The position numbers were made by a program, and so were the translations under genes. This document shows positions 45,081 to 53,599 of a stretch of DNA of 64,000 nucleotides, in pieces. The notes under the pieces were generated by a model. That model was not told the DNA's origin. It worked only from the letters and a program-made list of their open reading frames with translations, and did no database searches. How positions within the stretch are numbered: position 1 is the first letter of the stretch; each line of letters begins with the position of its first letter. The stretch lies in contig NZ_PJNW01000002.1 of the NCBI RefSeq assembly GCF_002844595.1, positions 124,001 through 188,000 of the forward strand, given 5' to 3'. Source of the stretch: Pleomorphomonas diazotrophica (lineage in GTDB: Bacteria; Pseudomonadota; Alphaproteobacteria; Rhizobiales; Pleomorphomonadaceae).

Positions 45081-46196
45081 GTGCGGTCGGCGGATGGGGC
45101 GCGGGACGATGTGACGGTGCTCGGCATTGCCGGCGACTGGACGGTGGAGACCGTCGGAACGGTGCTGCCCACTGTGGCCGGCAAGGTGGCGGCTGGGCGG
45201 CACCTCGTGTTCGATGGCAGCGAACTCGGGCGGTTCGACACCGCAGGCGCCTGGGCACTGGTCGGTCTGATGCGCCAGCAGGAGGAGGCCGGCGGCTCGT
45301 CCGAGCTCAGGTCCTTTTCCAAACCGGCGGCGACACTGATCGCCGAGATCGATCCGCTCGGCCGCGAGCAACTGCCGGCGCCGGTGCGCGTCAATCCCAT
45401 CACCTGGACGCTGGAGGAGATCGGACGCGGCGCGGCCGGCATCATCGACGATGCCTATCTGCTGCTGGCCACGCTGGGCGAGGCATCGGTGAGCTTCCTC
45501 GACATGCTGTTGTTGCGGCGGCGCATGCGCTGGGCAGCCCTGTTCAACAACATAAGCCGCGCCTCCATCCAGGCGGTACCGATCATCGGCCTGATGAGCT
45601 TCCTGATCGGCATGATCATCGCCCAGCAGGGTGGCTTCTACCTTTCCACCTATGGCGCAGACGTCCTGGTGGTCGACCTTGTCGGCGTTCTGACCTGCCG
45701 CGAGATCGGCGTGCTGCTCACCGCCATCATGATCGCCGGCCGTTCGGGTGCCGCCTACACGGCCGAGATCGGATCGATGAAGATGCGCGAGGAGGTCGAC
45801 GCGCTGAAGGTGCTCGGCCTGTCTCCGGTCGAGGTGCTGGTGCTGCCGCGCCTCCTGGCGCTGATCATCGCGCTGCCGATCCTGACGCTGGTCGCAGACC
45901 TTGCGGCGCTGGCCGGTGCCTGGGTGGTGAGCCTCTTCTACATCGGCATCCCCACCGACGTGTTCCTGGACCGTCTCAAGGCGGCGCTGACGGTCACCTA
46001 TGTGATGATCGGCTTGGCCAAGGCGCCGTTCATGGCGGCGATCATCGGCCTCATTGCCGCCATCGAGGGCATGAAGGTGAAAGGCTCGGCCGAATCGCTC
46101 GGCGAGCACACCACCGCTGCGGTGGTGAAGGCCATCTTCATGGTGGTGGTGACCGACGGCGTTTTCGCCATGATCTTCGCGACGATCGGAATCTGA
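45081..46196 (+). CDS. mlaE: MlaE/MCE lipid ABC transporter permease with STAS domain
   Basis: A 371-residue permease. The first 110 residues form an extra STAS-like domain (DVTVLGIAGDWTVET, then DGSELGRFDTAGAWALVGL), as in YrbE variants from alphaproteobacteria. The MlaE domain follows with PIIGLMSFLIGMIIAQQ and EIGSMKMREEVDALKVLGL. The start is chosen at GTG 45081 because GAGGAG sits 7 bases upstream; ATG 45036 is possible. It moves lipid between outer and inner membranes with MlaF and the MCE protein. Confidence 0.88.
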   Translation: MRSADGARDDVTVLGIAGDWTVETVGTVLPTVAGKVAAGRHLVFDGSELGRFDTAGAWALVGLMRQQEEAGGSSELRSFSKPAATLIAEIDPLGREQLPAPVRVNPITWTLEEIGRGAAGIIDDAYLLLATLGEASVSFLDMLLLRRRMRWAALFNNISRASIQAVPIIGLMSFLIGMIIAQQGGFYLSTYGADVLVVDLVGVLTCREIGVLLTAIMIAGRSGAAYTAEIGSMKMREEVDALKVLGLSPVEVLVLPRLLALIIALPILTLVADLAALAGAWVVSLFYIGIPTDVFLDRLKAALTVTYVMIGLAKAPFMAAIIGLIAAIEGMKVKGSAESLGEHTTAAVVKAIFMVVVTDGVFAMIFATIGI

Positions 46197-46199
46197 GCA

Positions 46200-46994
46200 A
46201 TGAACGGCGAGACGGCGCGACGGGATGACGAAGAGCGGGAGGCGGTGATCGCCGCTCGCGGTCTGGTCGTCGGCTTTTCCGGCGAACCGATCCTGGACGG
46301 CCTCGACATCGACGTCTGGCGTGGCGAGATCCTTGGAATCGTCGGCGGATCGGGTACCGGCAAGTCGGTGCTGCTTCGGACGATCATCGGCCTCAACAGG
46401 CGTTCGTCCGGCACGATCAAGGTGTTCGGCAAGGATTTCGATGCCATCTCCGGCCAGGAGCGGCAGGATATCGGCCGCCGCTGGGGCGTGCTGTTCCAGC
46501 AGGGCGCGCTGTTCTCCTCGCTCACCGTACTTCAGAACGTGGCCGTGCCGCTTCGCGAGCACATGCGGCTGCCCGATGGCCTTGCCGAGGATCTGGCGCG
46601 GCTGAAGATCGAGATGGCCGGCCTGCCGGCCGATGCTTGCGCCAAGTATCCGGCCGAGTTGTCGGGTGGCATGATCAAGCGCGCGGCGCTGGCGCGGGCC
46701 TTGGCGCTCGATCCGGACATCGTCTTTCTCGACGAGCCGACCGCCGGGCTCGACCCGATCGGCGCTGCCGAGTTCGACCAGTTGATCCTGAAACTGCGTG
46801 ACACGCTCGGCCTGACCGTGTTCATGGTGACGCACGACCTCGATAGCCTCGTCACCATCACGGACCGCATCGCCGTGCTGGGCAACCGCCGCGTTCTAGT
46901 GGATGGAACGTTCGCCGAGCTCAAGTCCTTCGACCACCCATGGGTGCGCGCCTACTTCAACGGCCCGCGCGCCGAGCACTTCACCTTCGGATAG
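46200..46994 (+). CDS. mlaF: MlaF/MCE transporter ATP-binding protein
   Basis: A 264-residue ABC ATPase. Walker A is GGSGTGKSVLL, the Q-loop is LFQQGALFSSLTV (typical of MlaF), the signature is ELSGGMIKRAALARAL, and Walker B is IVFLDEP. Three bases separate it from mlaE. Confidence 0.92.
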   Translation: MNGETARRDDEEREAVIAARGLVVGFSGEPILDGLDIDVWRGEILGIVGGSGTGKSVLLRTIIGLNRRSSGTIKVFGKDFDAISGQERQDIGRRWGVLFQQGALFSSLTVLQNVAVPLREHMRLPDGLAEDLARLKIEMAGLPADACAKYPAELSGGMIKRAALARALALDPDIVFLDEPTAGLDPIGAAEFDQLILKLRDTLGLTVFMVTHDLDSLVTITDRIAVLGNRRVLVDGTFAELKSFDHPWVRAYFNGPRAEHFTFG

Positions 46995-47002
46995 GAAACG
47001 CC

Positions 47003-48655
47003 ATGGAATCTCGGGCCAACTATGCGGTGATCGGCGGCTTCGTCCTGGTCATGCTGACGGTCGCCCTCGCGTTCCTCGGCTGGCTCGGCAACGCCGGCGA
47101 GAGCCAGCGGCAGGCCGAGGTGCGGGTGGTGTTCTCGGGCGCCGTGACTGGTCTTTCCACGGGATCGGCGGTGCTGTTCAACGGCATCAAGATCGGCGAG
47201 GTGCGGGAACTCCGGCTCGACGAGAAGGATCCGCGCACCGTCATCGCCCTGATCCGGGTGAACCGCGACGTGCCGCTCAAGACCGATACCCGGGCCATGC
47301 TGTCCTATCAGGGCCTCACGGGCGCGGCGACCTTGCAGCTCGAAGGCGGTTCGCGCAATGCGCCGGGCCTGTTCGATGCGGCGCCAGACGGCATGCCAAC
47401 CATGCTGGGCGAGATCTCGCCCTTCCAGGACATTCTCGAAAGCGCCCGCAACGTGCTGACACGCGCCGACAGCGCCATGGCGGCGATCGATGACTTCATC
47501 ACAGAAAATGGTCCGGCCTTCAATCGCACCGTCAACAACGTCGAGAAGTTCTCGGCAGCGCTGGCCGACAATTCCGACAACATTTCCAAGGCGATGGTGT
47601 CGATCTCGTCGGCTGCCGACTCGATCGGGCAAATCGCTCAGGACTTGAAGGGCGCGGCGGCGCAGGTGACGCGCATCCTCGACGCCGTCGATCCCAAGCG
47701 GGTGACGGAGATCACAGAGCGACTGGCCAAGTCGTCGGAACAGCTCAACGCCGTGCTGGAGCGCGCCAACGTCATCGCCGAGGGTATCGATCCGGCCACG
47801 GTGAACGGCGTCGTCCAGAATGTCGCCGACGCGGCGCGGACGCTCGACGAGACCATCGCCCAGGCGAAGACCATCCTGGGCGCCGTCGACCCGCAGGAGG
47901 TCGACCGTCTCGTGGCGAGCCTCACCGAAACGTCGGACGAGTTGCGCGCCACGGCCGCCCGCGCCGATGCCCTGCTGGCGGCTGTTGATACCGACAAGGT
48001 GCGCTCTGTGGTATCGGCGGTCGACACCGCCTCACAGAATATTGCGGCGGCATCCGGTTCTCTCGGCATGGTGGTGGAAGACACACGTCAGACGCTCGGC
48101 GCGGCGCGCAGCGTCGTCGAGGCGGTCGATCCGGCGAAGATCCGCTCGACGGTGACCGACGTCAGCGACTTCGCGGCCATGCTCAAAAGCTACAAGCCGC
48201 AAATCGACTCCATCATGGCCGACGTCAACCGCGCCTCGGCCAGCCTCGCCAATCTCGGCGATACCATCGATGCGCGCACTCCCGACGTTGATCGCATCGT
48301 CCGCGACACGCGCACCCTGGCCGAACAGCTGAACGGCATCGCGGCGCGCGCCGACGGCATTCTCCAGAAGGTGGACGGCTACGTCACTGGCGATGGGCAG
48401 GGCCTTGTCGCCGAGGCGACGGCGGCGGCGAAATCGATCCGCGAGGTGGCCGACAAGCTCAACCAGCAAGTCGGGCCGATTGCCGACAATGTCTCGAAGT
48501 TCTCGAGCCGGGGGCTCGACAGCGTGGTGGCGCTCGCAGATCAGGGCCGGCAGGCCTTGGCGCGTCTTGACCGTGTGCTGCAGGGCGTTGAAAGGAATCC
48601 GCAACAGTTCATCTTCGGTGGGCAGGGCGTACCGGAGTACGCGCCGCGCAGATAG
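47003..48655 (+). CDS. mlaD: MlaD/MCE substrate-binding protein, long form
   Basis: A 550-residue MCE protein. An N-terminal anchor (NYAVIGGFVLVMLTVALAFL) is followed by the MCE domain at about 35-115 (FSGAVTGLSTGSAVLFNGI, YQGLTGAATLQLEGG). The rest, to about residue 530, is a long helical region with repeated hydrophobic heptads, as in tunnel-forming PqiB/YebT-like MCE proteins. It should span the periplasm to carry lipid. Start at ATG 47003 follows AGGAAACGCC. Confidence 0.88.
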   Translation: MESRANYAVIGGFVLVMLTVALAFLGWLGNAGESQRQAEVRVVFSGAVTGLSTGSAVLFNGIKIGEVRELRLDEKDPRTVIALIRVNRDVPLKTDTRAMLSYQGLTGAATLQLEGGSRNAPGLFDAAPDGMPTMLGEISPFQDILESARNVLTRADSAMAAIDDFITENGPAFNRTVNNVEKFSAALADNSDNISKAMVSISSAADSIGQIAQDLKGAAAQVTRILDAVDPKRVTEITERLAKSSEQLNAVLERANVIAEGIDPATVNGVVQNVADAARTLDETIAQAKTILGAVDPQEVDRLVASLTETSDELRATAARADALLAAVDTDKVRSVVSAVDTASQNIAAASGSLGMVVEDTRQTLGAARSVVEAVDPAKIRSTVTDVSDFAAMLKSYKPQIDSIMADVNRASASLANLGDTIDARTPDVDRIVRDTRTLAEQLNGIAARADGILQKVDGYVTGDGQGLVAEATAAAKSIREVADKLNQQVGPIADNVSKFSSRGLDSVVALADQGRQALARLDRVLQGVERNPQQFIFGGQGVPEYAPRR

Positions 48656-48705
48656 AAAAGGGCCAGGGTTCGCAACGATACTCGCGGTCGCGCGTTGCTT
48701 TTCAC

Positions 48706-48866
48706 GCATCTGCGCCTTCCGAGAAGTCTGCAACTTCTCGCGCAGATGCTCTAGGGTTTACGCATTTGCGCCTTCCGAGAAGTCTGCAACTTCTCGCGCA
48801 GATGCTCTAGGTTTTACGCATTTGCGCTTTCCGAAAAGTCTGCAACTTTTCGGGCAGATGCTTTAG
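48706..48866. repeat. Three tandem copies of a 50-base palindromic repeat
   Basis: Copies at 48706-48754, 48762-48810 and 48818-48866, period 56. Each has outer arms GCATYTGCGC/GCGCAGATGC and an inner stem closed by a TCTGCAA loop; the inner stem reads CGAGAAG/CTTCTCG in copies 1-2 and CGAAAAG/CTTTTCG in copy 3. Ends are CTCTAG or CTTTAG. A fourth copy is at 10439-10485. It lies between mlaD and its lipoprotein partner. Confidence 0.88.
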
Positions 48867-48872
48867 GAGGCT

Positions 48873-49496
48873 ATGTTGGTTTCAGTTCGTTCGGGCCGGC
48901 GCACGGCCTCTTTGGCGACGGTCCTCCTTGTTTTCAGCCTTGCGGGCTGCTCGACGCTCGGTCTCGGGTCGACGCCCAAACCCGACGACATTTTCGACCT
49001 TGCCGCGCCAACCGCTTTCGACGGCTCGACCAGACGATCCTCGGCGCAAATCCTGGTGCCGCTGCCGAACGCCAGCGATGCCCTGTCCTCGGCGCGCATT
49101 GCCGTTCGCGCCGATGGCGGGTCGATCTCCTATCTGCCCGGTGTCTCCTGGTCGGACGAGTTGCCGCCGCTGATCCAGACGATCATGGTGCGCGCCTTCG
49201 AGAACTCCGGCCGGGTGAAGGCGGTGGGCAAGCCGGGCGAAAGCCTCGCCATCGACGATCAGGTGATCGTCGACATCCGCGCCTTCGAGCTGGACGTCAC
49301 TGGTTCGCCGGCCGCCCATGTCACGCTCGGCGTCAAGCTGCTCGACGAGCGCAACGGCAAGGTGCGGGCCAGCAAGGTATTCGATGTCAGCCGTCCCGCC
49401 GCGTCGGATCGGCCGAAGGACGCCATCACTGCCATCGATCAGGCCGCGTCGGCGGCGGTGGCCGAGGTGGTGGTCTGGACGGCCGGGGCGCTGTAG
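48873..49496 (+). CDS. MCE-associated lipoprotein (PqiC/ABC transport auxiliary family)
   Basis: A 207-residue lipoprotein. The lipobox SLAGC puts the lipidated Cys at residue 26. The mature part fits the ABC transport auxiliary family (PqiC-like), which partners MCE proteins at the outer membrane: FDLAAPTAF strand, VRAFENSGRVKAV, then IDDQVIVDIRAFELDV. It completes the mlaE-mlaF-mlaD operon. Its AGGAGG ribosome site (48865-48870) is formed partly by the end of the third palindromic repeat. Confidence 0.82.
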   Translation: MLVSVRSGRRTASLATVLLVFSLAGCSTLGLGSTPKPDDIFDLAAPTAFDGSTRRSSAQILVPLPNASDALSSARIAVRADGGSISYLPGVSWSDELPPLIQTIMVRAFENSGRVKAVGKPGESLAIDDQVIVDIRAFELDVTGSPAAHVTLGVKLLDERNGKVRASKVFDVSRPAASDRPKDAITAIDQAASAAVAEVVVWTAGAL

Positions 49497-49515
49497 CTCC
49501 TCGGCGTCACGCTCC

Positions 49516-50151
49516 TCACCAGCGGAGAAAGCGCCGGCCGATCAGGAAGCCGGCCGCCGTCACTATGGCTATGGCGATCGTGTACCAGGTCGCCACGAAC
49601 AACGGGCTGTCGTCGGGGCAGTGCCAGGCATAGATGGCCGCCGCGATGCCACCGGCCGCAAGGCCCGCGGCGGCGCCGGCCATGCCGGGGTGTTCCGGAG
49701 CGCCCTGGCGGACCGAGTAGAGGAGGGCGGCAAGCGGAGCGATCGACAGGGTGGGCACGAAGACAAGGCAGAAGCTCCAGTGCAGCCCCTTCATGCTCGC
49801 CCCCCACGCCTCCCGCGGCAAGACGAACAGCTCGGTCGCAATGCCGGCCAGCAAGAGGACAAGCGGCAAGATCAGGGACATGCTCGCTGAGCGCAGCGAC
49901 ACCCCCGGTTTGCCGATACGGAAGGCGAGGCGCGTGGCGGTGGTTGCCAGAAGCAACGTCAGTCCGAGCTTGAAGGCGACACGCGGCGTGCCGATCGCCT
50001 CGCTCATGTTATCGCGGACGCCATAGGTCGACAGCAGCAGCCCGGCGGAGAGCACCACGCCGATTGCCAGCGCGCTCAGGAACAGCGGGCCGAAGCGGAC
50101 CCGAACCCGCGCATCCCTGGCCAGGAGTGTGATGAGGTCATCCGTTTGCAC
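49516..50151 (-). CDS. nrsF: NrsF-type anti-sigma factor (DUF1109)
   Basis: A 211-residue inner-membrane protein with six predicted helices and a short cytoplasmic N-terminus, matching the DUF1109/NrsF family that holds SigF-type ECF sigma factors inactive. It has two Cys, one in the fourth helix region (HWSFCLVF) and one in AWHCPDDS; paired Cys are important in Caulobacter NrsF. It overlaps the sigma gene by 14 bases (50138-50151) and is the last gene of the operon. Confidence 0.85.
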   Translation of the reverse strand: MQTDDLITLLARDARVRVRFGPLFLSALAIGVVLSAGLLLSTYGVRDNMSEAIGTPRVAFKLGLTLLLATTATRLAFRIGKPGVSLRSASMSLILPLVLLLAGIATELFVLPREAWGASMKGLHWSFCLVFVPTLSIAPLAALLYSVRQGAPEHPGMAGAAAGLAAGGIAAAIYAWHCPDDSPLFVATWYTIAIAIVTAAGFLIGRRFLRW

Positions 50152-50704
50152 GTCTGTCGCTCCGATAGAGGGCCGCCAGTCCTTTGAGCGCCCGATGCAG
50201 GGCCACCCGCACGGCGCCTTCGGTCATTTGCAGCCGCTCGGCCGTTTCGCGAATGCCGGCGCCGCCGAGCGAGATGGACCGCACGATCTCACGCTGCGGA
50301 TCCCGCAGGCTGTCGACCATGCGATCGACGTCGACCTGATCGGCGCCCTCATCCTGGCGTGTGGCTTCCAGCGTTTCCATAACGTCTTCGATCCGTACGC
50401 TGACTTGGCGGCCGCGTCGACGCAGGCTATCGACCAGTTTGTTGCGCACGATGGCCGACAGCCACGGACCAACCGGCCGAGACATGTCCCAGGTGCCGCG
50501 CTTCAGATGAACAGCCAGCAGGACTTCCTGTACCACGTCTTCCACGTCGCTCGCCGGGGCGCCGAACTGATCGCAGCGCCGGCGGGCAATCGACCGGAGA
50601 TAGGGCGTAACGGCCTTCAGGAAACGATGATAGGCCAGCGTATCGCCGGCCATCGCAGCCCGCATCCAAGCCGCCCATTCCTCTTCACGGGCCGAGTGGT
50701 CCAT
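50138..50704 (-). CDS. sigF: ECF sigma factor, SigF type
   Basis: A 188-residue ECF sigma factor. Region 2 covers about 25-95 (AYHRFLKAVTPYLRSIARRR, EDVVQEVLLAVHLKRGTWD, WLSAIVRNKLVDSLRRR) and region 4 about 130-180 (IRETAERLQMTEGAVRVALHR). It belongs with SigF-NrsF pairs that respond to metals or oxidants. ATG 50704 is preferred; an in-frame ATG at 50833 overlaps the doxX stop (ATGA) and would add 43 non-sigma-like residues. Confidence 0.88.
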   Translation of the reverse strand: MDHSAREEEWAAWMRAAMAGDTLAYHRFLKAVTPYLRSIARRRCDQFGAPASDVEDVVQEVLLAVHLKRGTWDMSRPVGPWLSAIVRNKLVDSLRRRGRQVSVRIEDVMETLEATRQDEGADQVDVDRMVDSLRDPQREIVRSISLGGAGIRETAERLQMTEGAVRVALHRALKGLAALYRSDRRANG

Positions 50705-50829
50705 CCGCCGCCATCCCCCGATGCGGGCCGTCGTCAACTCGGCAGCGCCGGAGTTGAGATGGGAGATGAGCCTATCGTCGGGCAAAAGGCAAGAGAACGC
50801 GCCACCTCGGTGGGGTGTTGTGACGTCGG

Positions 50830-51351
50830 TCATGACGGGCGCAAGGGGAGGCCCGCGACTCTGGTAGCCAGGTGGTCGAGCGACAGACGGCCCTGCCCAT
50901 GCCGCATGACCGCAAGCGCCATCGCCGCCCAGGTGATGTGGATCGGCCAACCATCGGGAACGGTGAGCTGGACGACGGCCGTCATGACCAGGAGACCAAG
51001 ACCTGCGAACCGGGTGGCAAGGCCCAGAACGAGAAGCGCCGGAAGGACGATCTCGCCGCAGCCGGCGAGGAAGGCCACTACCGCCGGGGCGGGGAAGGGA
51101 TAGGGGCCGCCCGGCAGGTGCAGCATGAACTCCTGGCTGAACAGGTCGACTGCCGTTTCGTTCAACTGCAGGAAGCCCTGCCATTTCAGAATGCCGGAGC
51201 GCCAGAAGGGAACGGCAAGTGCCACGCGCAGGACGAGTTGCACCAGGTCCGGCTGCGCGGCGGCGCGGATCAGTTGGCTGGCTGCCGCCACGACGCCCGC
51301 CAGTCCGAGGCGGGCGTTCGTGTGCGGTACGGTATCAGGCGTGCTCGACAT
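50830..51351 (-). CDS. DoxX family membrane protein
   Basis: A 173-residue DoxX protein with four helices and a short N-terminal arm. Characteristic parts are LVLRVALAVPFWRSGILKWQGF, the FAPAVVAFLAGCGEIVLPALL helix and LGLATRFAGLGLLVMTAVV. DoxX proteins are common in bufferin operons and may support the quinone/oxygen-linked chemistry or membrane insertion; the role is unknown. It overlaps bufC by 17 bases. Confidence 0.85.
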   Translation of the reverse strand: MSSTPDTVPHTNARLGLAGVVAAASQLIRAAAQPDLVQLVLRVALAVPFWRSGILKWQGFLQLNETAVDLFSQEFMLHLPGGPYPFPAPAVVAFLAGCGEIVLPALLVLGLATRFAGLGLLVMTAVVQLTVPDGWPIHITWAAMALAVMRHGQGRLSLDHLATRVAGLPLRPS

Positions 51352-52141
51352 GATCGGCCTCTGTCCGGATGTGAGAGAAGGCCCCGGCGGAGATCATCTC
51401 GCCGATCGCCCCAGGAAGATCGAAAGCGGCGTCGGCGTCGAGTGCGGTTGCGGCGGCTGCCGCAAGTGGGTCTCCGTCGAAGAGGGCCCGAAGAAAGGCG
51501 AAGACGCCCGAGTGCAGGCGGCGGACCGTCACCTCGTCATCGATCCGGGCAATCAGCCCGTGTTCGGACTGGTTCTCCACGCGGCCGACGGGACCGCTAC
51601 CGCGGTTCATGGCGAAGATGGTGATGGCAGGATGGGGCGAGGACACCAGACGCGCCGCCGGATGCGGCTGGAACCTCAAGGCGGGCAGGTCGTCCGGCGG
51701 TACGGCCGCCAGCGCCTCGGCCGCAAGGACTGGTGCGTCGGCAGCGTGGTAGCTGTCGAGCCACAGGCGCTCGATGCGAGCCACATCGGACAGCCAGGGC
51801 ATGTCCTGCGCGTAGGCATAGCGGTCGATGAAGTCGGCAAAGTTGCGTCCATAGTCGAACAGCAATGGCGAGGTCGGCGGCGTCTCGCGGATGTGGAAGC
51901 GGGCCATGGCGCGGAAGAAATCCGGCCCGGTGATGCGCTCGACCGCCGGGAAGATCGAGGCGAGAGCGGCGATCAGGCTGACCGTGACGTTGTTTCGATA
52001 GACGTCGTAGCGCTTCTCCGCCCGCTTGCCGCGCGGGCCGGTCACCAGCGCCGGCGTTTCGGCGTCGGGGAAGAGTAGGGCGGCCGAAAACGGGCCGGCG
52101 AAGTCTGCCCGCGGCAGCGGCAGGATGTCAGCCGTGGGCAT
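51335..52141 (-). CDS. bufC: BufC/HvfC-type DUF2063 partner protein
   Basis: A 268-residue protein of the DUF2063 family, which binds the precursor and helps the MNIO enzyme. The diagnostic N-terminal half has [39 protein letters not shown] and [15 protein letters not shown]. It overlaps bufB by 14 bases (52128-52141), so the two are co-translated. Confidence 0.88.
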   Translation of the reverse strand: MPTADILPLPRADFAGPFSAALLFPDAETPALVTGPRGKRAEKRYDVYRNNVTVSLIAALASIFPAVERITGPDFFRAMARFHIRETPPTSPLLFDYGRNFADFIDRYAYAQDMPWLSDVARIERLWLDSYHAADAPVLAAEALAAVPPDDLPALRFQPHPAARLVSSPHPAITIFAMNRGSGPVGRVENQSEHGLIARIDDEVTVRRLHSGVFAFLRALFDGDPLAAAAATALDADAAFDLPGAIGEMISAGAFSHIRTEADHVEHA

Positions 52142-53051
52142 GGGAGGCCTCCCTATGGCCCGCGTGTCGATCCAGAATGGCCTGGGCGGCCAGCGCCTCG
52201 GCGCGAAGCACCGGCCAGTCGGGGATCTGGCTGTCCCATTCGATCAGCGTGGGAGCCGGTCCGCGACGGGCGATCACGATTTCATAAAGGCGCCAGACGG
52301 CATCGGCGACCGGTCCGTCGTGGCTGTCGATCAGCAGCAGGTCGCCTTCGTCATCCGCCTGTTCGGCATGGCCGGCGAGATGGATCTCGCCCACCTTCGA
52401 CAGCGGGAAGTCGCGGAGGTAGTCGAGCGCCGAGAAGCCGTGATTGGTGGCGGACACGAAGACGTTGTTGACGTCGAGCAGCAGGCCGCAGCCGGTTCGC
52501 CGCGAAATCTCGCTGATGAACTCGGTCTCGCTCATCGAGGAGTCCTTGAACAGCACATAGGTAGAGGGATTTTCCAGCAGGATCGGCCGGCCGATGGCAG
52601 TCTGCATCTCATCGATGTGGTCGCAGACGTGGGACAGCGTCGCCGCGGTATAGGGCAGGGGCAAGAGGTCGTTCAGATAGGTGTCGAGGTGGGTTGACCA
52701 GGCTAGATGCTCGGAGACGAGAGCCGGCTCGTAGCGGTCGACCAGGGTCTTGAAGCGCGCGAGATGCTCCCTGTCGAGCGGCTGCGGGCCGCCCAGCGAC
52801 ATGCAGACGCCGTGCAAGGAGACGGGGTAGTCGCGGCGTATGCGTTCGAGCGCCCGATGCGGCGGGCCGCCGGCGCCCATGTAGTTCTCGGCGTGCACCT
52901 CGAAGAAGCCCTGCGGGCCGCTCTCGGCGATGATCGCTGCGAGGTGTTCCGGCTTGAAGCTGGTGCCGGCCTGCCCGGCTGGCGAAATCCTCGGAAAGCG
53001 GAGCGCCGCGCCCGTTTCCAAAAGGCTGGACGTCATTTCGGCTTTGGCCAT
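52128..53051 (-). CDS. bufB: BufB: DUF692 multinuclear non-haem iron oxidase
   Basis: A 307-residue TIM-barrel protein of the DUF692/MNIO family, which modifies Cys residues of a peptide using an iron cluster and oxygen. Metal-site motifs are visible in order: [52 protein letters not shown] and IEWDSQIP. Start ATG is the complement of 53049-53051 with GGAGG about 6 bases upstream. It is separated from bufA by a palindromic element. Confidence 0.92.
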   Translation of the reverse strand: MAKAEMTSSLLETGAALRFPRISPAGQAGTSFKPEHLAAIIAESGPQGFFEVHAENYMGAGGPPHRALERIRRDYPVSLHGVCMSLGGPQPLDREHLARFKTLVDRYEPALVSEHLAWSTHLDTYLNDLLPLPYTAATLSHVCDHIDEMQTAIGRPILLENPSTYVLFKDSSMSETEFISEISRRTGCGLLLDVNNVFVSATNHGFSALDYLRDFPLSKVGEIHLAGHAEQADDEGDLLLIDSHDGPVADAVWRLYEIVIARRGPAPTLIEWDSQIPDWPVLRAEALAAQAILDRHAGHREASHAHG

Positions 53052-53089
53052 GGTCGCCTCCACTTTCCGAACGCTTGGGTCAGAGCATC

Positions 53090-53187
53090 ATCCGACCGGA
53101 GTGAAACGAGGATCGGCAAGATGATGCTTCACAAACAAGAACCTAGAGCGCCGATCTGATTCAGTCAGATCGAACAGCGCTCTAGAT
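53090..53187. repeat. Double palindromic element between bufA and bufB
   Basis: Two stems: AGCATCATC...GATGATGCT (about 53093-53139) and AGAGCGCCGATCTGA/TCAGATCGAACAGCGCTCT (about 53145-53183), the latter bounded by CTAG at both ends. Same modular style as the elements at 12697 and 61279. It could protect the upstream bufA transcript from 3' decay. The closing CTAG provides the bufA stop codon. Confidence 0.82.
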
Positions 53188-53496
53188 GTCGCGGTCGAGC
53201 GGCATGAGCGAGCCGTGGCGACCGCCCGGCAGCTCAAGCGAGGCGCAGGTGCCGCCCTGAACGAATTTCCAGGCGTTGCCCTGGAAGTCCTTCATCGAGG
53301 TGCCCTGGCAGGTCGTGCCCGGACCGGCGGCGCAGTCGTTCTGGCCCTTGAGTGCCACGCCGTAGCACTTCTCCTTCTTGGCGGCCATCGCGGCGTCGGC
53401 CTCCGCCTGGGTCAGCGGGGCGGCGCTCGCGAGGGTGGCGAGGGCCGTGGTGACAGCGCCGGCGAGAAGGGCGGTGGTGACGGAAGTCCTCAGCAT
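53182..53496 (-). CDS. bufA: BufA1: bufferin precursor (DUF2282)
   Basis: A 104-residue secreted RiPP precursor. A signal peptide spans about residues 1-25 (cut at LASA). The mature peptide carries the four conserved Cys of the DUF2282 family: Cys44 (EKCYG), Cys55 (NDCA), Cys63 (TTCQG) and Cys84 (GTCAS). In described bufferins, BufB/BufC convert Cys to thiooxazole groups and the exported peptide binds copper. Start is the ATG complementary to 53494-53496. The TAG stop (53182-53184) lies in the end of a palindromic element. Confidence 0.9.
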   Translation of the reverse strand: MLRTSVTTALLAGAVTTALATLASAAPLTQAEADAAMAAKKEKCYGVALKGQNDCAAGPGTTCQGTSMKDFQGNAWKFVQGGTCASLELPGGRHGSLMPLDRDI

Positions 53497-53546
53497 GATG
53501 TTCTCCGTGTTTCGAGACGCGCCCTTTGTCCTGGGCACGTAGGGAA

Positions 53547-53573
53547 CTCGGAGGCGGACTACGTTTTGTTACA
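53547..53573 (-). promoter_or_regulatory. ECF-type promoter for the buf operon
   Basis: On the minus strand TGTAAC (complement of 53568-53573) is followed 17 bases later by CGAG (complement of 53547-53550). A TGTAAC-type -35 box with a CGnn -10 box is typical of ECF promoters, and SigF autoregulation is known for related operons. It would put the start of transcription about 45 bases before the bufA ATG. Confidence 0.5.
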
Positions 53574-53581
53574 GATGCGTT

Positions 53582-53599
53582 GATCACGAAGGCGTGATC
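53582..53599. promoter_or_regulatory. Perfect dyad just upstream of the buf promoter
   Basis: GATCACG-AAGG-CGTGATC, a perfect 7-base inverted repeat with 4-base spacer, sits 8 bases upstream of the proposed -35 box. It could bind a second regulator; no candidate is encoded nearby. Confidence 0.4.

Noticed and set aside
48706-48866. CRISPR-like array
   Set aside because: Only three units, separated by 7-base junctions instead of unique spacers, each palindromic, and no cas genes.
50705-50833. 43-residue N-terminal extension of the ECF sigma factor
   Set aside because: Starts in a neat ATGA overlap with doxX, but the added residues do not resemble sigma region 2, and the internal ATG gives the usual length; kept only as an alternative.
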